Source: Chloroflexota bacterium
GTDB lineage: Bacteria > Chloroflexota > Anaerolineae > UBA1429
Direction of reading: 5' to 3'
Assembly (NCBI GenBank): GCA_014360745.1
Contig: JACIWY010000083.1
Coordinates: 1-11,131, forward strand
DNA length: 11,131 nt
The position numbers and the translations under genes are program-made. Under the pieces are notes generated by a model. It was not told where the DNA came from, did not search any database, and saw only the letters and a program-made list of their open reading frames with translations. Of this stretch, positions 1 through 7,316 are shown piece by piece; the first letter of the stretch is position 1; every line of letters begins with the position of its first letter.

Positions 1-1
1 C

Positions 2-1135
2 ACGGCCGCTGTGCGCCAGGGAGCGGGCATCGGGCGTTATACGCGGGGATTGGTGCGCGCCATCACCCGCCTGGATATGGGAAACCGTTATCTTTTGCTC
101 AGCGCCAGCGGCGGGCTAAGGGCAGAGCGATGGGCCGAATTGCGGCGCGAGACATGGCCGGCCAATGTGCGCTGGCGGCACCTCCCGCTGACCGACCGCC
201 ATTTGGCGATCCTATGGCAGCGATTGCGCCTGCCCATTGCGATAGAATGGATTACGGGGCCCCTCGACCTGTTCCACTCGCCCGATTTTAGCTTGCCGCC
301 GGTGTGCAGGGCCAAAACGGTCTTGACCGTGCATGATCTGTCGTTCATGCGTTGCCCGGGGTGTTTCCCGGCGCCGCTATTAGCCTACCTGATGCGAGCG
401 GTGCCGCGCTCGGTGCGCCGGGCGAATATGGTCTTGGCCGATTCGCAGAGCACGCGAGACGACTTGATGGAATTGCTGCTCGTGCCCCAAGAGCGCGTGG
501 CCGTGCTGTATCCGGGAGTGGAGCCCCATTTCTCGGCGCAAAAAAGTGCGCAGGATGATCTGATCCTAGCGCGCTATGGCATTCGCTGGCCCTATATCCT
601 GGGGCTGGGCACGTTGCAGCCGCGCAAAAATTTCGTGCGCCTCATCGAGGCGTTTGGACGGTTGCGACAGGAGCGGCCGGTGCCGCATCGTTTGGTCATC
701 GGCGGGGAGCGGGGTTGGCTGTACCAAGAGATCGACGAGACGATCGCGCGCCTCAAGTTGAATAACCGGGTACACTTGATCGGCTTTGTGGCCGATGAGG
801 ACCTGCCCGCGCTCTATCGAGGCGCGGCCGTCCTGGCCTTTCCTTCGCTTTATGAGGGATTCGGCCTGCCCGTGTTGGAAGCCATGGCCTGCGGAACGCC
901 GGTGGTCACGTCCACCACCTCTTCGTTGCCCGAAGTGGCAGGAGAGGCGGCCTTGTTGGTTCCTCCGAAGGATGTGGAGGCGCTGGCCGATGCGCTATGG
1001 CGCCTATTAGACGATGGGGCCTTGCGCAACGACTTGCGGGCCAAGGGGTTTGAACAAGCTAAACGTTTCACCTGGGAACGAGCTGCAAAGGCGCTGCTTG
1101 GAATTTATCATCATGTTATCCGAGAGGGAGGTTGA
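2..1135 (+). CDS. GT4-family glycosyltransferase, 5' end missing
   Basis: Retaining GT-B glycosyltransferase that should move a sugar from a nucleotide-sugar donor to an unknown acceptor at the cytoplasmic face. The frame is open from the left edge (codons T-A-A before the GTG at 11). The family normally begins with a short 'M-x-I-G-I-D' strand just ahead of the GAGIGRYTRGL segment, so the true start probably lies a few codons outside the window and the GTG at 11 is not the start. Counting that GTG as residue 1, FHSPDFSLP (88-96) and TVHDLSF (106-112) belong to the N-terminal Rossmann half, LGTLQPRKN (199-207) is the donor phosphate-binding strand with R205 and K206, and PSLYEGFGLPVLEAMACGTP (278-297) carries the E-x7-E pair E282/E290. 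The TGA is one base before the aminotransferase ATG, which implies cotranscription. The family is clear; the substrate is not. Confidence 0.93.
   Translation, partial: TAAVRQGAGIGRYTRGLVRAITRLDMGNRYLLLSASGGLRAERWAELRRETWPANVRWRHLPLTDRHLAILWQRLRLPIAIEWITGPLDLFHSPDFSLPPVCRAKTVLTVHDLSFMRCPGCFPAPLLAYLMRAVPRSVRRANMVLADSQSTRDDLMELLLVPQERVAVLYPGVEPHFSAQKSAQDDLILARYGIRWPYILGLGTLQPRKNFVRLIEAFGRLRQERPVPHRLVIGGERGWLYQEIDETIARLKLNNRVHLIGFVADEDLPALYRGAAVLAFPSLYEGFGLPVLEAMACGTPVVTSTTSSLPEVAGEAALLVPPKDVEALADALWRLLDDGALRNDLRAKGFEQAKRFTWERAAKALLGIYHHVIREGG
1125..1130 (+). promoter_or_regulatory. Ribosome binding site that sets the aminotransferase start
   Basis: GGGAGG sits six bases before the ATG at 1137 and inside the last codons of the upstream glycosyltransferase. 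It favours 1137 over the in-frame ATG at 1113, which has no comparable site and would add eight residues (MLSEREVE) not expected in the family. The placement suggests translational coupling. Confidence 0.8.
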
Positions 1136-1136
1136 G

Positions 1137-2309
1137 ATGATCAAACTAGCCGAGCGCATGAGTCGACTGGGCACCGAATCGGCCTTTGAAGTGTTGGCCA
1201 AGGCCAAGGCGCTGGAAGCCCAGGGACGAGAGGTGATCCATCTGGAAATCGGCGAACCCGACTTTGACACGCCGCCCCACATCGTCGAGGCGGCCTGTCG
1301 AGCGTTGCGCAACGGCGCGACGCACTATACCAACGCTCAAGGCATCCCGGAGCTCCGAGAGGCCATCGCCGAACACTTGGGGCCGGCGCGTAATCAGGCC
1401 ATCGACCCGGCGCAGGTCGTCGTGACGCCAGGGGCCAAGCCGATCATGTTCTTTGTGATCCTGGCCCTGGCCGAGCCGGGCACCGAGGTGATCTACCCGA
1501 ACCCCGGCTTTCCCATCTATGAATCGATGATCAATTTTGTGGGCGCCAAGCCCGTGCCTATTCCACTGCGCGAGGAGAAAGGCTTTCGCTTTGATATCGA
1601 CGAGTTTCGCGACTTGGTAACCGATCGGACAAGGTTGGTCATCCTTAATTCGCCCCAAAACCCGACCGGCGGCGCACTGGAAATGTCGGATCTGGAGGCG
1701 ATCGCCGACATTTGTCGCGAGCGGGATATTCCTGTCTTGTCGGACGAGGTGTATGAGCACATTCTTTACGATGGGGAATTCCATAGCATCGCCACGTTGC
1801 CGGGGATGTCGTGCAGCGAGCGCACCATCATCCTGCACGGCTTCTCCAAGACGTACGCCATGACCGGCTGGCGTTTGGGCTATGGCGTCATGCCCAAGGA
1901 TTTGGCTACTCATATCACCCGCTTGATGGTGAACTCGAATTCGTGCACCAACGCGGCGACCCAATACGCGGGGATCGAAGCCTTGCGCGGCCCCCAAGAT
2001 AGCGTCAAGGTAATGGTAGATGCTTTCCGTCAGCGGCGAGATGTCATCGTCAAAGGGCTGAACGAGCTGCCGGGCGTCCGTTGTGTGATGCCCGCGGGTG
2101 CGTTTTACGTCTTTCCCAATATCACCGGCACGGGGATGACCAGCGCCCAATGCGAGAGCTTTTTCATGGACAAAGCGGGCGTGGCCTGCCTGTCGGGGGC
2201 GGCGTTCGGCCAGTACGGCGAGGGCTATTTACGGCTTTCCTATGCCAACTCGATAGAGAACATCCAAAAGGCCCTGGATCGTATGGCCAGCGCCCTGGCC
2301 AGCCGTTGA
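1137..2309 (+). CDS. PLP-dependent class I/II aminotransferase (aspartate/aromatic aminotransferase-like)
   Basis: Fold-type I aminotransferase of 390 residues, the usual size for the class Ib aspartate/aromatic group. It would transfer an amino group between an amino acid and a 2-oxo acid through pyridoxal phosphate in the cytoplasm. The conserved frame is complete: LEIGEPDFDTP (36-46), the Y-T-x-x-x-G-I-P-E-L-R segment (64-74), N175 in NSPQNPTGG, D203 and Y206 in SDEVYEHILYDG, the Schiff-base lysine K238 in GFSKTYAMTGWRLGY with R246, and the carboxylate-binding R366 in GYLRLSYANS. The motif after the glycine-rich turn reads GAKPIMFF where AspC-type enzymes usually have G-x-K-Q-A-L-Y, so the amino acid substrate is left open. 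The start is set by the GGGAGG at 1125-1130. It is the second gene of the four-gene run. Confidence 0.95.
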   Translation: MIKLAERMSRLGTESAFEVLAKAKALEAQGREVIHLEIGEPDFDTPPHIVEAACRALRNGATHYTNAQGIPELREAIAEHLGPARNQAIDPAQVVVTPGAKPIMFFVILALAEPGTEVIYPNPGFPIYESMINFVGAKPVPIPLREEKGFRFDIDEFRDLVTDRTRLVILNSPQNPTGGALEMSDLEAIADICRERDIPVLSDEVYEHILYDGEFHSIATLPGMSCSERTIILHGFSKTYAMTGWRLGYGVMPKDLATHITRLMVNSNSCTNAATQYAGIEALRGPQDSVKVMVDAFRQRRDVIVKGLNELPGVRCVMPAGAFYVFPNITGTGMTSAQCESFFMDKAGVACLSGAAFGQYGEGYLRLSYANSIENIQKALDRMASALASR

Positions 2310-2337
2310 GCAAAAAGGCGATGCGGAGGGGTGCTCC

Positions 2338-3090
2338 ATGGGTGAAAAGGAAAAGGCCATCGCTCTGGGACATCCCTCCTATGTATGGCGCGAGGGCCAG
2401 CAACGCCGGCTAGACCTGGTGCGCCGCTATGTGCCGTTACAAGGGGCGCGCATTCTCGATGCCGGCTGTGGGCTAGGGCTTTATATGAGCCGTTTTCACG
2501 CCTTTAGTGATCAAGTCTACGGCGTAGACGTGGATGCGGAGAAAGTGGCCGAGGCGCGCCACGCGGCCTCAGGGGCGTTGGTGGCCGGCGTCGACGCTTT
2601 GCCCTTTGCGGCGCGGTCGTTCGATGTGGTCTTTTCGCATGAGGTGTTGGAGCATGTCCAAGACGACGCGACGGCGGTGCACGAGGCGTATCGGGTGTTG
2701 CAGCCCGGCGGCTATTTGGTGATCTTTGGCCCCAACCGCTGGTATCCTTTTGAAACGCATGGCATCTACTGGCGGGGCAGGTATCATTTCGGCAACATCC
2801 CCCTGGTAAATTATCTGCCGGATCGCTGGCGGGCGCGGTTATGTCCGCATGTGCGCGCGTATCGGCGCAGAGAGCTCTTGAGCTTGCTGGACGGCCTGGC
2901 GGGGCAAGTTGTCGTGCAGCGGGTAATTTATCCGGGATATGATAACATCGTGGCGCGCTGGCCTCTGATAGGCAAGTGGCTACGCCGCATGACATACGCG
3001 CTGGAAAAGACGTGGCTACAACGGTTCGGGCTGTCTCATCTGATAATTTTTCGTAAAGCAGGGAATACTCATGAGGTGCAGAGCGTCTAA
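2338..3090 (+). CDS. Class I SAM-dependent methyltransferase (Methyltransf_11 type)
   Basis: A 250-residue methyltransferase with a clear SAM fold. Motif I is ILDAGCGLGLY (39-49), the acidic end of strand 2 is GVDVD (62-66), the adenine-contact segment is GVDALPF (84-90), motif IV is FDVVFSHEVLEHVQD (95-109), and the post-IV motif is LQPGGYLVI (121-129). The C-terminal half (about 135-240) is rich in W, Y and R and probably forms the acceptor cap. The ATG at 2338 has GGAGGG at 2325-2330, seven bases upstream, and lies 28 bases after the aminotransferase stop. The methylated substrate cannot be read from the sequence; a neighbouring glycosyltransferase makes a glycan, lipid or small-molecule acceptor reasonable, but this is inference. 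Confidence 0.92.
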   Translation: MGEKEKAIALGHPSYVWREGQQRRLDLVRRYVPLQGARILDAGCGLGLYMSRFHAFSDQVYGVDVDAEKVAEARHAASGALVAGVDALPFAARSFDVVFSHEVLEHVQDDATAVHEAYRVLQPGGYLVIFGPNRWYPFETHGIYWRGRYHFGNIPLVNYLPDRWRARLCPHVRAYRRRELLSLLDGLAGQVVVQRVIYPGYDNIVARWPLIGKWLRRMTYALEKTWLQRFGLSHLIIFRKAGNTHEVQSV

Positions 3091-3130
3091 ACGCTCGACA
3101 CCTTGTGACCATTATGCCCAAAAGAACCAA

Positions 3131-3134
3131 AGGG
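3131..3134 (+). promoter_or_regulatory. Ribosome binding site that sets the ASKHA protein start
   Basis: AGGG (within AAAGGG-like purine sequence) ends six bases before the ATG at 3141. Earlier in-frame starts exist at 3105 (GTG) and 3114 (ATG), but they would add a basic stretch before the ferredoxin strand and have no visible site. The match to the anti-Shine-Dalgarno is short, so the choice rests also on the protein beginning directly with the beta-strand MRIKFQPSG. Confidence 0.6.
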
Positions 3135-3140
3135 TCATCG

Positions 3141-4985
3141 ATGAGAATCAAATTTCAACCTTCCGGCGTCCGTGGGGACGTGCCAGCGGGGCAGACATTG
3201 CTGGAAGCCGCAACCGCTTTGGGCGTTGAGATCGAAAGCGTGTGCGGCGGGCGCGGCACTTGCGGCAAATGCCGGGTGATCGCTTCGGGCGAGTTGAGCG
3301 GCCTGACCGATATGGAGCGGCGCCAGCTCAGCGAAGCCGAACGGGCGGCCGGTTACCGCCTGGCCTGTCAGGCGAGCATCCTCGGCGATGTGAGTGTGGT
3401 GGTGCCGGAGGAATCTCGCATCTCGCGGGTCAGCATCCTTTCCGCCGGCGTAGAGCGCCGCGTCGACTTGGAGCCCTGGGTTTCGCGTCGCGTCGTGTCC
3501 ATCCCCAAACCCACGTTGGCCGAACCAAGCGCCGATCTGGTCAGGTTAGAGGCGGTATGGGCCAAACAATGGCCCGAACCGCTCAAACCGACGTTGCGGG
3601 CCTTGCAACAATTGCCCTTGGCGGTGCGCGCCGCCGAAGGTCTGGTCACCCTGCTGTGCGCCGACGACGAGGTGGTGCGCATCGAGCCGGGGCAAGGGCC
3701 ACCCCGGTTGCTGGGCCTTGCGCTGGATATCGGCACGACGACGGTGGTGGGCTATTTGTTGGATCTGGAAACGGGCCGGCAGCTCGCCGTATCGTCATTG
3801 CTGAACCCACAGACGCGCTACGGCGACGATGTGGTCTCGCGCATCGAGTTCTCTCAGCACGAAGGCGGGTTGGCGACGTTACAGCGCGAGATCGTCGCGG
3901 CCATCAACCACATTATCGAGGAAACAGTGGCGCTGGCCACGGCTGCCGGTGAAGGGGGCATCTCGGCCGATGCCATCTTGGCCATGACGGTGGTGGGCAA
4001 TACGACGATGCAACACCTGTTTTTAGGCATCAGCCCCGCGGCATTGGCCCAATCGCCCTATGTGCCCGCGATGACGGCCGCTCAATGCCTGCGTGCGCAC
4101 GAGCTGGGGATCAACATCTATCCCGACGCTCATGTGTGGACATTGCCCAATATCGCCGGCTGGGTGGGCGCCGACACGGTAGGGGTGTTGCTCGCAACGG
4201 GCATCTATCAGGATCAAGAGATAGGCCTGGCCATCGACATCGGCACCAACGGTGAAATGGCCCTGGGCTCGCAAGAGCGGCTGATCACCTGTTCGACCGC
4301 GGCCGGTCCGGCCTTCGAGGGCGCACATCTGAGCTGTGGGATGCGCGCCGCCGACGGGGCTATCGACGCGGTGCATATGAACGAAGACGTGCATTGGCAC
4401 AGCATCGGGGGCGCGCCCCCGCGAGGGATCTGCGGTTCGGGCCTGGTGGATCTGGTAGCCGAAATGCTGCGCGTAGGGGTCATTAACACCGCCGGTTTCA
4501 TGGGCGACGGCGAGGCGCTGCGCAACAACGGCCAAGCCAAGCTGGCCGATCGCCTACGACAGATAGGCCGGCAGAGGGCCTTTGAGTTGGTGAGCGAAAG
4601 CCAGGGGGCGGGCGGACGCCCGGTGTTGGTGACGCAGCGGGATGTGCGCGAGCTGCAATTGGCTAAAGGGGCGATCCGGGCGGGGATCGAAATCCTGATA
4701 AAAGAGCTGGGCATCGGCCGAGAGGACGTGCGGCGGGTGTATTTGGCCGGCGCATTTGGCAACTATATCCGGCCCCAGAGCGCGCTGGCTATCGGCTTGA
4801 TCCCCCATTTCCCCAACGCCGAGATCATCCCGGTGGGCAACGCGGCCGGCTCCGGCGCCAAGATGGCTCTGCTCTCGCGCTCGTGTCGCGAGCAGGCGAT
4901 GGCGCTGATCCACTCGGTAGAATACCTGGAGCTATCGGCGCGCGCCGATTTCCAACAAGAGTTTGCGGAGGCGATGCTGTTCTAA
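3141..4985 (+). CDS. [2Fe-2S] ferredoxin-ASKHA ATPase, RACo-like (DUF4445) corrinoid-protein activator candidate
   Basis: A 614-residue protein with two parts. Residues 1-95 are a plant-type [2Fe-2S] domain with C35-x5-C41-x2-C44-x31-C76. After a linker and middle region (about 100-190), residues 192-600 form an ASKHA ATPase with DIGTTTV (196-202), VVGNTTMQHL (284-293), DIGTNGEM (366-373), the CSTAAGPAFEGA segment (384-395), GICGSGLVDL (429-438) and AGAFGNY (536-542). Known relatives such as RACo of Carboxydothermus use ATP to drive electron transfer that restores Co(I) in a corrinoid protein. All four cluster cysteines and the nucleotide loops are present, so the protein looks active. No corrinoid protein or methyltransferase of the MtbA/MtgB/AcsE type is in the window, so the partner is unknown. 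It lies 50 bases after the methyltransferase and is probably the last gene of that run. Confidence 0.93.
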   Translation: MRIKFQPSGVRGDVPAGQTLLEAATALGVEIESVCGGRGTCGKCRVIASGELSGLTDMERRQLSEAERAAGYRLACQASILGDVSVVVPEESRISRVSILSAGVERRVDLEPWVSRRVVSIPKPTLAEPSADLVRLEAVWAKQWPEPLKPTLRALQQLPLAVRAAEGLVTLLCADDEVVRIEPGQGPPRLLGLALDIGTTTVVGYLLDLETGRQLAVSSLLNPQTRYGDDVVSRIEFSQHEGGLATLQREIVAAINHIIEETVALATAAGEGGISADAILAMTVVGNTTMQHLFLGISPAALAQSPYVPAMTAAQCLRAHELGINIYPDAHVWTLPNIAGWVGADTVGVLLATGIYQDQEIGLAIDIGTNGEMALGSQERLITCSTAAGPAFEGAHLSCGMRAADGAIDAVHMNEDVHWHSIGGAPPRGICGSGLVDLVAEMLRVGVINTAGFMGDGEALRNNGQAKLADRLRQIGRQRAFELVSESQGAGGRPVLVTQRDVRELQLAKGAIRAGIEILIKELGIGREDVRRVYLAGAFGNYIRPQSALAIGLIPHFPNAEIIPVGNAAGSGAKMALLSRSCREQAMALIHSVEYLELSARADFQQEFAEAMLF

Positions 4986-4996
4986 AGCGTCTTGCT

Positions 4997-5025
4997 TTGA
5001 CTTTATATGGAGGGTTCGATATACT
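4997..5025 (+). promoter_or_regulatory. Sigma-70-type promoter for yvcK-gap
   Basis: TTGACT (4997-5002, five of six consensus bases) is followed after exactly 17 bp by TATACT (5020-5025, five of six). Transcription would begin near 5032. It lies in the AT-rich gap just after the ASKHA stop codon, where no terminator is visible, so the downstream pair may be transcribed from both the upstream run and this promoter. It is the best promoter match I found in the window. Confidence 0.75.
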
Positions 5026-5041
5026 AACCAGGGTATGCCCA

Positions 5042-5074
5042 GGCTCGGCGAAAAGGATCCGAGCCGGAACCGGC
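5042..5074 (+). promoter_or_regulatory. Two overlapping hairpins in the yvcK leader
   Basis: GGCTCGG (5042-5048) pairs perfectly with CCGAGCC (5059-5065) around a 10-base loop. An overlapping inverted repeat GCCGGAACCGGC (5063-5074) shares three bases with it, and the GAGG ribosome binding site begins at 5075. The two hairpins cannot both form fully. If translation begins at 5083 this is untranslated leader; if it begins at 5035 it is coding, and the pairing may be chance in GC-rich DNA. Confidence 0.35.
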
Positions 5075-5082
5075 GAGGGGCG

Positions 5083-6144
5083 ATGGGCAGCGATGACTCG
5101 CGCTTGAGAGAACATGCCAAGGCCGCGCAGCGACCGCGGATAGTTGCCTTGGGGGGCGGCCACGGGCTATCGACCTTGTTGCGCGGCCTCAAGCACCAGC
5201 CCTGTGACCTGACGGCCATCGTCACCGTAGCCGACGACGGGGGCAGCTCCGGCGTGCTTCGTCGAGAAACCGGCATGTTGCCTCCGGGCGATTTGCGGCG
5301 CTGTATCGCGGCTCTGGCCGAAGCGGAACCCCTTATGAGCCAACTTTTCGAATATCGCTTCGGGCGAGGGGCCGGCCTGGATGGCCATGCGTTCGGCAAC
5401 CTGTTCATCGCCGCCATGGCGGGGATCATGGGAGACTTTGAACGGGGGCTCGGCGAAGCCAGCCGGGTGTTAAAGGTGAAGGGACGCGTGTTCCCCGCCT
5501 CTCTGGAGAATGTGGCCTTGTGCGCCGAGGTATGTCTGCCCGATGGCGAGACGCGGCTCGTCGTTCAAGGGCAGTCGCAGATCGCTAAAGCCGGCGGAAT
5601 CGTAGAGAGGGTATACTTGCAGCCGAATGAGCCCAAGGCATATCCGGCAGCCATAGGCGCTCTATTGAGCGCCGACATGATCTTGTTAGGCCCGGGGAGC
5701 CTATACACAAGCGTGTTGCCCAATATGCTGGTGCCCGATATCCTTCATGCTATAAGGGCTTCGACCGCGTTCAAGGTATATGTCTGCAACGTGGCTACCC
5801 AGCCCGGCGAGACAACAGGGTATACCGCAGGCGACCATGTGTGGGCGCTGGCGGAGCACATGGGCGGTAAGTTCGGCGAATGTGTGGATTGTGTGTTGGC
5901 TAATGGCAACACAGCCTTTTCTTGGCACTCCACGGTGGCCAGCACGATGGTGTTGCCCACGTTAGAAAGCGGCATTGGGCGCCCGGACCAGCCAGAATGC
6001 ACGCTCATCTTGGAGGATTTGGTCGATCGCGCCCTGCCCTGGCGGCACGACGCAGACAGGTTGGCCGAGGCCTTGATGAGATTGTGGCGAGAAAGGGCCG
6101 GAACGTGCCCGGATATGGCGGTTGCGCAAGATCGATTGCCCTGA
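5083..6144 (+). CDS. yvcK: YvcK/CofD-like gluconeogenesis factor (UPF0052)
   Basis: Cytoplasmic protein of the YvcK branch of the CofD-like family. Characterised members bind UDP-sugars such as UDP-GlcNAc and are needed for growth on gluconeogenic carbon and for normal wall synthesis. From the ATG at 5083 it has 353 residues: glycine-rich loop ALGGGHGLSTLLRGLK (22-37), TVADDGGSSGVLRRE (48-62), PPGDLRRC (67-74), GHAFGNLF (101-108), LLGPGSLYTSVLPNML (201-216) and NVATQPGETTGY (236-247). The loop has His where GGGTGL is commoner. The start is uncertain: an upstream in-frame ATG at 5035 is almost at the predicted transcript start, while 5083 has GAGG four bases upstream, and a still longer reading from 4963 would span the promoter. 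The usual rapZ and whiA neighbours are absent; GAPDH follows 27 bases downstream. Confidence 0.93.
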   Translation: MGSDDSRLREHAKAAQRPRIVALGGGHGLSTLLRGLKHQPCDLTAIVTVADDGGSSGVLRRETGMLPPGDLRRCIAALAEAEPLMSQLFEYRFGRGAGLDGHAFGNLFIAAMAGIMGDFERGLGEASRVLKVKGRVFPASLENVALCAEVCLPDGETRLVVQGQSQIAKAGGIVERVYLQPNEPKAYPAAIGALLSADMILLGPGSLYTSVLPNMLVPDILHAIRASTAFKVYVCNVATQPGETTGYTAGDHVWALAEHMGGKFGECVDCVLANGNTAFSWHSTVASTMVLPTLESGIGRPDQPECTLILEDLVDRALPWRHDADRLAEALMRLWRERAGTCPDMAVAQDRLP

Positions 6145-6171
6145 ATTTCACAAATTACGAAAGGAGCCAAA

Positions 6172-7185
<1,014 letters not shown>

Positions 7186-7192
7186 AGACATC

Positions 7193-7242
7193 GGAACGGG
7201 TACAAGAATATCGCCGGGAAAGGCTCCTTGCGTGCCCGTTCC
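7193..7242 (+). other. Long stem-loop in the gap-glycosyltransferase interval
   Basis: GGAACGGGTAC (7193-7203) pairs with GTGCCCGTTCC (7232-7242): eleven pairs in a row, one of them G-U. The 28-base apical part can form a further small GCC/GGC stem (7213-7215 with 7222-7224). It begins eight bases after the gap stop codon and has no T-run, so it is not itself a classic terminator. It could protect the 3' end of the gap mRNA or be the first stem of a regulatory leader. Confidence 0.6.
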
Positions 7243-7272
7243 TGCATCTCTTCGCCGATCGAGATCTCTATC

Positions 7273-7303
7273 AAGGGGATGGGCTCTGCTCCATCCCCTT
7301 TTT
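7273..7303 (+). terminator. Intrinsic terminator after gap, directly ahead of the next gene
   Basis: AAGGGGATGG (7273-7282) pairs perfectly over ten bases with CCATCCCCTT (7291-7300), around an eight-base loop that a G-U pair could shorten to six, and the right arm runs into TTTTT (7299-7303). This is a strong Rho-independent signal. The GAGGTGA ribosome binding site of the following glycosyltransferase starts at 7307, only four bases later. Confidence 0.88.
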
Positions 7304-7306
7304 ATC

Positions 7307-7313
7307 GAGGTGA
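7307..7313 (+). promoter_or_regulatory. Ribosome binding site of the second glycosyltransferase
   Basis: GAGGTGA lies three bases before the GTG start at 7317 (six bases counting only the GAGG core). It starts four bases after the terminator T-run, so any transcript made from further upstream must pass the terminator to include it. It supports the GTG at 7317, which places residue 5 onward on the expected first beta-strand. Confidence 0.75.
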
Positions 7314-7316
7314 GAA

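Noticed and set aside
1146..2150. A 334-codon open frame on the minus strand, antisense to the aminotransferase.
   Set aside because: The plus strand carries a full aminotransferase with every catalytic residue. Long antisense frames are common in GC-rich coding DNA, and the minus translation has no recognisable motif and an odd H/R/G-rich composition.
3106..3136. TGACC (3106-3110) and GGTCA (3132-3136) as a leader hairpin covering the ASKHA ribosome binding site.
   Set aside because: Only five pairs with a 21-base loop; such a short match is expected by chance.
4023..4762. Two overlapping minus-strand open frames (4023-4535 and 4214-4762) antisense to the ASKHA gene.
   Set aside because: Both lie wholly within the conserved ATPase domain on the other strand, lack ribosome binding sites, and show no known fold.
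4963..5082. Longer N-terminus for YvcK starting at 4963 and overlapping the ASKHA gene.
   Set aside because: It would place the promoter at 4997-5025 inside the coding region and adds a Cys/Arg-rich stretch unlike YvcK; the family core begins near residue 18 of the 5083 reading.
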